The notes beneath the pieces were generated by a model, which saw only the letters and a list, made by a program, of their open reading frames with translations, made no database searches and was not told where the DNA came from. The position numbers were made by a program, and so were the translations under genes. From assembly GCA_964348015.1 (NCBI GenBank), contig CAYGBC010000005.1, positions 1 through 23,487 on the forward strand: DNA of 23,487 nt, given 5' to 3'. Below are positions 14,884 to 20,663 of the stretch, one piece after another. Origin of the DNA: SOIA01 sp964348015 (lineage in GTDB: Bacteria > Acidobacteriota > Aminicenantia > Aminicenantales > Aminicenantaceae). Each line of letters starts with the position of its first letter. Position 1 is the first letter of the stretch.

Positions 14884-16623
14884 ATGCAAACCATAGATTG
14901 GACAATCATTGCTCTCTACTGTGTCTTCATGATCGGGATGGGAATCTACTTCACCCGCCGGGCGGGAAGGAACATGGAGAGCTACTTCATCGCTGGCCGC
15001 AGGCTTCCCTGGTGGGTTCTCGGCTTCTCCGCTGCAGCCACTTACAGCGGTGCGGGAGCCGCACCGGCTTTCACCATGCTCGTCTTCCAAGGGGGATTGA
15101 TGGGAAACTGGTGGTGGTGGGTGCCTTTTGCCATCTGGATGCCACTGGTGGCCGTCATCTGGTCCAAGCTCTGGCGGCGTCTGCGCGTGGTCACCACAGC
15201 CGAACTCATGGAACTGAGGTACAGCGGTAAAGAGGCCCGGATTTTCCGGGGAATCTATGCCACTTTCATGAGCCTGGGATTCGCTGTCCTGTTGAACGGC
15301 TATGTCATGGGCTGGTTGATAAGAGCCATGGCTCCGATATTCAACTGGACAGACCTTCAGGTCGTCTTGTTTTCCACGGCACTCGTCCTGGTCTACTGCA
15401 CACTTTCCGGACTTTTCGGCGTGGCTTACAGCGACGTCATCCAATTTCTCATATTTTTCGGTGCCAACCTCGTTCTGATCCCGGTCATCCTGAGCAAAGT
15501 CGGCGGTCTGAATGTTGTCTATGAAATGGCGACATCCCAACGCGGAGCGGATTTCTTCCATGCCCTTCCTCCTCACGGAGAAATCGTGGGCATGACTCTT
15601 TTCTTTTTGGTTATCCAAGGGCTGTTCTATGCATCCTCCCCCGCCGGCGGAGAGGGGTACACGGCTCAGAGGTTCATGGCCGCTAAAAACGAGTTTCATG
15701 CCCAGACCGGACAGATGTTCAACGCGTTCATCACTCTGATCGTGAGGGTCATTCCGTTTCTGTTTCTGGGGATAATCGGAGCCGCCCTTCTTCCGGCTGC
15801 CACGACTGAGCCGGACAGAGTCTGGGGAATCCTGGTCTCCCGTTATTCCCTTCCGGGATTGACCGGACTTCTGGTCGCGGCAGAGCTGGCCGCTTTCATG
15901 TCCACCATCGACACCCATATCAACTGGGGGAGTTCGTTCCTGGTCAATGATCTTTACCGAAAGTTTATCAAACAGAAAGCCAAGGAAAAACACTATGTTC
16001 TGATAAGCCGCGTCGCAACTGCCGGCATCCTTCTTCTGAGTGTCCTGGTGGGATATTTTCTGGTCGAGCAGATGATGGCCTGGTTTCTGTTCATCAACTC
16101 CGTGATGGTGGCCTTTATCCTGCCTTTGAGCTGGCTGAGGTTTTTCTGGTGGAGGCACAATATTTATGGAGAAGCGGCCGCCATCATCATCGGGCTTCCT
16201 CTTTCGTATGTGATCTGGTTCCCCTTAGGATTCTCTCAAACCGATAAACACCCCTTCTGGCATGGATTCCTTCTTCTCTTTGCTCTGGGATGGATCATCA
16301 TCCTGGGTGTGGATTTGCTGACACGGCCAGAAAAAATGGAGAAGCTAAAGGAATTCTACAAAAGATGCCGTCCGCCGGGATTCTGGGGGCCAGTTGCCCG
16401 AGAAATCAAAGGAGAAGAGAAAAAAGACCGGAAAAGAGAAAACCTGAGAGATATCATCGACTGTATTTTCGGAATTGTCTTTTGCCTGAGTTCGATCGGC
16501 GCGCTGACCGCTTTTTTCGGCCGACACTGGGCAATGTTCACGGCCGCCCTTGTTCTCTCCTTAGCCAGCGGCGGTATGTTCCTCCTGCGCTGGAATAAGA
16601 GAGGAGTGTTCCAGTCATTATAA
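14884..16623 (+). CDS. SSS-family sodium:solute symporter
   Basis: A 579-residue membrane protein of the solute:sodium symporter family (LeuT fold), with about 13-14 hydrophobic helices. The N-terminus shows YFIAGRRLPWWVLGFSAAAT (34-53), where the SSS FxAGR signature sits before helix two. Further family marks are SGLFGVAYSDVIQF (175-188), GGEGYTAQRFMAAKNE (255-270) and AAFMSTIDTHINWGSSFLVN (336-355), the last holding the Ser/Thr pair (S340, T341) typical of the Na2 site. Residues about 475-530 are a charged cytoplasmic stretch followed by two more helices. It likely imports a sugar, uronate or similar product of the neighbouring enzymes; specificity is inference. The upstream 255 bp contain only family A repeats and a mini-ORF. 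Confidence 0.88.
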   Translation: MQTIDWTIIALYCVFMIGMGIYFTRRAGRNMESYFIAGRRLPWWVLGFSAAATYSGAGAAPAFTMLVFQGGLMGNWWWWVPFAIWMPLVAVIWSKLWRRLRVVTTAELMELRYSGKEARIFRGIYATFMSLGFAVLLNGYVMGWLIRAMAPIFNWTDLQVVLFSTALVLVYCTLSGLFGVAYSDVIQFLIFFGANLVLIPVILSKVGGLNVVYEMATSQRGADFFHALPPHGEIVGMTLFFLVIQGLFYASSPAGGEGYTAQRFMAAKNEFHAQTGQMFNAFITLIVRVIPFLFLGIIGAALLPAATTEPDRVWGILVSRYSLPGLTGLLVAAELAAFMSTIDTHINWGSSFLVNDLYRKFIKQKAKEKHYVLISRVATAGILLLSVLVGYFLVEQMMAWFLFINSVMVAFILPLSWLRFFWWRHNIYGEAAAIIIGLPLSYVIWFPLGFSQTDKHPFWHGFLLLFALGWIIILGVDLLTRPEKMEKLKEFYKRCRPPGFWGPVAREIKGEEKKDRKRENLRDIIDCIFGIVFCLSSIGALTAFFGRHWAMFTAALVLSLASGGMFLLRWNKRGVFQSL

Positions 16624-16640
16624 AATGTATAATTTTAATT

Positions 16641-16741
16641 ATGAGATTGCCACGCAAGCTCGCAATGACACATGCATGAGATTGCCACGCAAGCTCGCAA
16701 TGACAAACACGCGAGATTGTCGCGTTTCACTCGTAAGGACA
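16641..16741 (-). repeat. Family A repeat array, three tandem copies
   Basis: Copies at 16641-16670 and 16676-16705 are identical 30-bp units (ATGAGATTGCCACGC then AAGCTCGCAATGACA), separated by five bases. A third, decayed copy at 16711-16741 reads GCGAGATTGTCGCG and ends CTCGTAAGGACA. All share one orientation. It lies between the SSS symporter and the GHL10 gene and is not a CRISPR array: units are inverted-repeat bearing and spacers are about five bases. Confidence 0.85.
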
Positions 16742-16799
16742 GAACATCGGGGACATTCCTCAATGACCATATAAATGAACGAAAAATAAGGAGGTCAAG

Positions 16800-18308
16800 A
16801 TGAAAAAAATCGTGCTCATCCTATCCTTATTCGCTTTATTCAGCTTGGCTTTGGCAGCCGATTCATTCCAAGGAAAAGGCATCTGGATCCATCCCGGAGA
16901 CATGGGGAAAAGCGAGGCAGAAGTCGAGGAATTTTTCAAACTTTTGGACAAATGTGGCTTCAACATCGTCTTTCCTCTCGTTAAAGGAACCGGCGGCACT
17001 ATCTTCTGGCACAGCCAGAAATTTCCGGAGGCGATCCATGCAGACTATACAAAATTCGACCTTCTGCGCGCCGCTGTCAAATACGCCCATCAATATGGGA
17101 TCAAGATCCACCCCTGGCTGTGTGACTTTCCCGAAGGAAAAAACAGCCCGGCCTTCAAGCAGCATCCGGAATGGGCGATGCTCAATCCCCAGGGAGGCTA
17201 CACCTCTGATGAGAAACTGAGCCAGGACCGTCCGTATAACCCAGTCTGGATGTGTCCGGCCCGGCGCCCTGGATACACGGACCAGTGGCTGATCCCGATG
17301 ATCGAAGAGATCGTGAAGAATTACGACGTTGACGGCATCCATCATGACTATGTTCGCTACCCGGGAGATGTGGCTCCGGATTCCTACTGTTTCTGTGACT
17401 ACTGCCTGGAGCATTACCTCACGTACAATCATTTCTATTACCAAAACCGGCCGCAAGACCAGATCTTCTTGAAAAAGGTCCTGCCGCGAGAAGAGTCCAA
17501 CTGGCACAACGACCTGACCCTGAAGCCTCCGGACTGGGACAAGATGAGCCGGGAGGAGAAGGCGGACTACCTGCTGGAAGGGAAGTCTGTGAACCGGAAT
17601 GACCTGGATTATTACTTGTATGAGACGCGAAGCGACGCCATCACCCGGTTTGTCCGGGAAGCGACAGAGAGTGCCCGGAAGATCAAACCGGACATCGAGT
17701 TCTCAGCAGCGGTTTTCATCAATCCGATGAGAAGTGCCAGACACATAGGACAGCGCTGGACCGATTTTCTGGACTGGGTCGATGTGATGGCACCGATGAA
17801 CTACCGGAGTCATTTTCAGGGAAGCTTCGAGGATTATCTGGCCTATCTGGAGGATTACATTCGGGCCCAGATGAAATGGAGCCGGGGAAAGAGCTTTCTC
17901 TATGCGGGAGTGACGGGACATTACATCTACAGGGAAGAACGAGAGCCCTGGGAGAAGGCCATTAATATTCTCGCATCTGAGGATAGATCAGATTCAGAAA
18001 TGAATAAACTGAAAAAGCTGATGGAAAAAAACATTGGATATTTGAAAGAATTCTCACCGAAACGGGCAAAAGAGCTGAACAGCACGTTCAAATCCTGGCT
18101 GAAGAATAAAGTTCAAAAGGATAATTTCATCGAGGCTTTAAGAAAGGTTCTCAGAGATCCTCCGGCTGGATTCTTCCCCGAGGAAAAGCTCCTCCGCACG
18201 ATCGATACTGTCAAAAGTGCGGGAGCCGACGGCGTCGTGATCTTCGCCGCAGGGATCATTCAGCGGAACAAGCTGTGGCCCGCGCTGGAGAAGTCTCTCT
18301 CTCAATAA
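16800..18308 (+). CDS. GHL10 (DUF187) family-10-like glycoside hydrolase, exported
   Basis: A 502-residue protein with a signal peptide (about 1-20, LALAA|D). The body is a TIM-barrel of the glycosyl-hydrolase-like 10 type: KGIWIHPGDM at 26-35, the first barrel strands near CGFNIVFPLVKGTGG (52-66), IHPWLCDFPEG (103-113), HPEWAMLNPQG (122-132), and the family hallmark VDGIHHDYVRYPG at 177-189 containing candidate active-site Asp residues. Later DVMAPMNYRSHF is another typical barrel segment. An unusual CxCxxC (C197, C199, C202) follows the hallmark. A charged, helix-rich region (about 390-460) interrupts the last part before GADGVVIFAAG closes the barrel. AAGGAGG at 16788-16794 supports ATG 16800. 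Substrate unknown; the context suggests glycan breakdown with the heparinase-like enzyme and the SSS transporter. Confidence 0.82.
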   Translation: MKKIVLILSLFALFSLALAADSFQGKGIWIHPGDMGKSEAEVEEFFKLLDKCGFNIVFPLVKGTGGTIFWHSQKFPEAIHADYTKFDLLRAAVKYAHQYGIKIHPWLCDFPEGKNSPAFKQHPEWAMLNPQGGYTSDEKLSQDRPYNPVWMCPARRPGYTDQWLIPMIEEIVKNYDVDGIHHDYVRYPGDVAPDSYCFCDYCLEHYLTYNHFYYQNRPQDQIFLKKVLPREESNWHNDLTLKPPDWDKMSREEKADYLLEGKSVNRNDLDYYLYETRSDAITRFVREATESARKIKPDIEFSAAVFINPMRSARHIGQRWTDFLDWVDVMAPMNYRSHFQGSFEDYLAYLEDYIRAQMKWSRGKSFLYAGVTGHYIYREEREPWEKAINILASEDRSDSEMNKLKKLMEKNIGYLKEFSPKRAKELNSTFKSWLKNKVQKDNFIEALRKVLRDPPAGFFPEEKLLRTIDTVKSAGADGVVIFAAGIIQRNKLWPALEKSLSQ

Positions 18309-18328
18309 TCAAAACAGAGAATTGATCC

Positions 18329-18341
18329 CAAGCTTGGCTTG
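18329..18341. terminator. Small hairpin between convergent genes
   Basis: CAAGC-TTG-GCTTG is a 5-bp hairpin followed by ATTACTTTT, in the 34-bp gap between the GHL10 gene and the convergent S9 peptidase gene. The stem is short and the T run overlaps the opposite gene's stop codon, so termination is only possible. Confidence 0.35.
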
Positions 18342-18342
18342 A

Positions 18343-20244
18343 TTACTTTTGTTCGGCTCGGCCGCCCAGATGCTTCGCCAGAAACTGCTCCATCGCCCGG
18401 TAAAAATCGAATCGATTCTCCTCGTTTCGGAAGCCGTGCCCTTCGTTGTCTTTAACCATATACTCGACTTCAATCCCGCGCTTTTTCACAGCCTCCACGA
18501 TCTGGTCGGATTCAATCTTATTTACACGGGGATCATTGGCGCCCTGAGCGACGAACAATGGCGCTTTGATCTTATCGGCATGGAACAAAGGCGATGTCCT
18601 CTCGAGTAACTCTCTGTCTTTTTCCGGATGACCCACCATTTCGTAGAACATTTCCCGCATCGGTTCCCAGTAAGGGGGGATGCCTTCCAGAATCGTAAAC
18701 CAGCTGGAGATGCCCACATAATCCACGCCGCACGCATAAAGGCCTGGAGTGAAGGCCAGACCCGCCAGTGTGCAGTATCCTCCATAAGAACCGCCGTAGA
18801 TTCCCACGCGGTCGGGGTCAGCGATGCCCTGGTCGATGAGCCAGTTGACTCCGTCCGTAATATCATCTTGAATGGCCAGCCCGTTCTGTCTAAACCCGGC
18901 TTCCCAGAATTTTCGTCCATATCCGGTGGAAGTCCGGAAATTCATCTGCAAAACCGCATAACCCCGGTTCGCCAGGAATTGAACATCAGGGATGAAGCCC
19001 CATGTGTCTCTGGCCCAGGGTCCGCCATGGGGATTGATGATAACAGGCAGGCTCTTGGGTTTCATACCTTTGGGGAGAGTCAAATAGCCGTGGATGGTCC
19101 ATCCGTCCCGGGACGTGTAGGAAACGGGCTTCATTTCAGCCATTTCATCCTCGATCAACCAGGGGCTGACATCCACAAGCTTCATGAATTCGTTCGTATC
19201 CCGATCCAGATAGTAATAGGCTCCGAGCGACCTGTCGCTGTAGGTTCTCACCAATACTTTTGTTTCATCTTTACTCGTGCTGTACACGCGAACTTCGTAA
19301 CCCGGAAGCCGTTTTTCCAGGTCCTCCTGCAATTGTTTCCTGTCTTCATCAAAAAAATGATAGTGGAGCTTTTCAGTGTAGTAATAGGTTCCTGTAATTT
19401 TTTTCCGTTTGTCGGATTTCATCAAGCTGTTCACATCAACTTCTTGATGCTCGTAGATGAGTCTGATGTTCTTCTTGTTCTTGATATCATATTCATAAAT
19501 GGCTTCTTTATCCCGGCCAATATTGGAAGCGACATAGAGGTTCTTGTTATCAAACGTGAAGAATAAAGGAGTTAAGGTTTCTTTAAAGTGAGTTGTGATC
19601 ATCGTCTGGAAATCATCCTTTTCTGTATCGCGGTAGAGCACACTGGTGTTGACTCCGTCCGTAGTCAGAGCAATCCTCAACCTGCCGTCATGGTCGGTCA
19701 TCCAGCCTGTGATATTTCCAGGATTTTGAGCGATCATCTCCATTTCGCCCGTGTTGATGTTGATCCGGTAGACATCAAAAACACGGGCATCGCGCTTGTT
19801 CATTTCGATCAGCATGTGCTCGGGATCATTTTCCAGTTCATCAGTAATCCCGACTCTCACTTTTTCGAACGGAGTGAGCTCTTTAAAATCGGAACCATCA
19901 ATATTCACGGCATACACTCTGAAGTTCTCATCCCCGGCTGTATCCTGGACGTAGGCGATTCGCTCATTATTCGCCCAGATATAACCCGCAATATCTCTCT
20001 CCGTTGCGCTGGTGATCCGCGTCACTTCTTCCTCCCCAATTTTCTGCACGTGAACATTCAGCCGGTTCTCCCATGGCTTTAAAAAGGCCAGGTGCTCTCC
20101 GTCCGGTGAAAGGTCATACCCCGTGCTTTCAGGATTCCTGAAAAAATCCTCCATCGGAATGAGGCGGGGCACTTGCTCCTTGGGAGCGCATCCAAAAATA
20201 AAAATGGACAAGACAACAAACAATGAGATGAATCTTTTCTGCAT
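18343..20244 (-). CDS. S9-family prolyl oligopeptidase-like peptidase, lipoprotein
   Basis: A 633-residue serine peptidase of the S9 (acylaminoacyl-peptidase/dipeptidyl-peptidase-like) group. The N-terminus MQKRFISLFVVLSIFIFGC has a lipobox (FIFGC, C19), so it is probably anchored in the envelope. Residues about 40-370 form repeated beta blades, the propeller that limits access to short peptides. Residues about 375-625 are the alpha/beta hydrolase: INPHGGPWARDTWGF at 403-417 (oxyanion region), the nucleophile S486 in YGGSYGGY, D571 in QGANDPRV and H603 in EGHGF, a complete triad. Length is normal for the family. On the minus strand AAAGGAGG (20250-20257) supports the ATG at 20244. Probable role is cleavage of short peptides released by other exported peptidases. 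Confidence 0.92.
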   Translation of the reverse strand: MQKRFISLFVVLSIFIFGCAPKEQVPRLIPMEDFFRNPESTGYDLSPDGEHLAFLKPWENRLNVHVQKIGEEEVTRITSATERDIAGYIWANNERIAYVQDTAGDENFRVYAVNIDGSDFKELTPFEKVRVGITDELENDPEHMLIEMNKRDARVFDVYRININTGEMEMIAQNPGNITGWMTDHDGRLRIALTTDGVNTSVLYRDTEKDDFQTMITTHFKETLTPLFFTFDNKNLYVASNIGRDKEAIYEYDIKNKKNIRLIYEHQEVDVNSLMKSDKRKKITGTYYYTEKLHYHFFDEDRKQLQEDLEKRLPGYEVRVYSTSKDETKVLVRTYSDRSLGAYYYLDRDTNEFMKLVDVSPWLIEDEMAEMKPVSYTSRDGWTIHGYLTLPKGMKPKSLPVIINPHGGPWARDTWGFIPDVQFLANRGYAVLQMNFRTSTGYGRKFWEAGFRQNGLAIQDDITDGVNWLIDQGIADPDRVGIYGGSYGGYCTLAGLAFTPGLYACGVDYVGISSWFTILEGIPPYWEPMREMFYEMVGHPEKDRELLERTSPLFHADKIKAPLFVAQGANDPRVNKIESDQIVEAVKKRGIEVEYMVKDNEGHGFRNEENRFDFYRAMEQFLAKHLGGRAEQK

Positions 20245-20289
20245 GTTTTCCTCCTTTACCTTTTATCTATAATTGATGAACAGTATTGG

Positions 20290-20321
20290 ATTATACACTC
20301 AACTCAAAAAGTTCACGTGAA
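20290..20321 (-). promoter_or_regulatory. Possible S9 promoter -10 with palindromic operator
   Basis: On the minus strand TATAAT (20290-20295) is a perfect -10 box about 45 bases before the start codon. The expected -35 position is filled by the perfect palindrome TTCACGTGAA (20312-20321) instead of a TTGACA-like hexamer. This could mean an activator- or repressor-dependent promoter, or chance. Confidence 0.3.
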
Positions 20322-20417
20322 AATTCACCTTTTAACTAATCTTTCGACTAGAATCTCAATCTCACTCCTAATCTCTTTATATATCTAACGTAACAAAAGG
20401 AAAAAAGTTTTCCCCAA

Positions 20418-20550
20418 GGTCAGGCTTTGATAACTTTGATAAATTATTAAATTTGATCAATCAGGATTCAGCGGAAAACATCAAAGATATTAATGCAGCT
20501 CTTTGTTCCGGTTTATGTGGTAAACGCTTTTAAGTTATCAAAGCCTGACC
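20418..20550. mobile_element. Family B: 133-bp element with perfect 19-bp inverted ends
   Basis: GGTCAGGCTTTGATAACTT (20418-20436) and AAGTTATCAAAGCCTGACC (20532-20550) are exact reverse complements flanking a 95-base AT-rich centre with no convincing ORF. The right tip continues as CC, giving GGGGTCAGG when read inward, similar to the tip of the family C element. A degenerate miniature relative lies at 4200-4243. Probably a non-autonomous transposon-like element or a large stem-loop. Confidence 0.75.
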
Positions 20551-20568
20551 CCAATGACACCCCAATGA

Positions 20569-20597
20569 TTGACATAGAAATTCTACTCTGGTATAAG
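20569..20597 (+). promoter_or_regulatory. Sigma-70-like promoter of the M14 peptidase gene
   Basis: A perfect TTGACA at 20569-20574, a 17-base spacer, and TATAAG (5 of 6) at 20592-20597 preceded by TGG, which fits an extended -10 (TGn). This is the best promoter match in the window. Transcription would start near 20604, about 60 bases before the start codon. The family B element ends 18 bases upstream of the -35 box. Confidence 0.65.
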
Positions 20598-20663
20598 CTT
20601 TATTTCTGGCGAAATTGAATACAACCCAAATCCACTCCAGTCCCGATAAAAAAGGAGGGCAGC

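Larger units (their letters stand above)
20245..20663. other. 419-bp divergent intergenic region
   Basis: No gene is seen. From left to right it holds the S9 gene's ribosome binding site and a TATAAT box on the minus strand (20290-20295), a TTCACGTGAA palindrome (20312-20321), a GGAAAA-AAG-TTTTCC hairpin (20399-20413), the family B element (20418-20550), and a strong + strand promoter (20569-20597). Confidence 0.7.

Noticed and set aside
14839..16158. 439-codon open frame on the - strand
   Set aside because: Antisense to the SSS symporter. The product is rich in His, Asp, Gln and Pro, as typically results from reading a hydrophobic gene backwards.
16641..16741. CRISPR-like array
   Set aside because: Only three units, spacers about five bases, and scattered single copies elsewhere; no cas gene. 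These are REP-like repeats.
18321..18352. Further copy of the family B element
   Set aside because: GGCTTGATTACTTTT resembles the family B end, but with several mismatches and it overlaps coding sequence; too weak to call.
18628..19566. 312-codon open frame on the + strand
   Set aside because: Antisense to the S9 peptidase with its full catalytic triad; no family likeness and no ribosome binding site.
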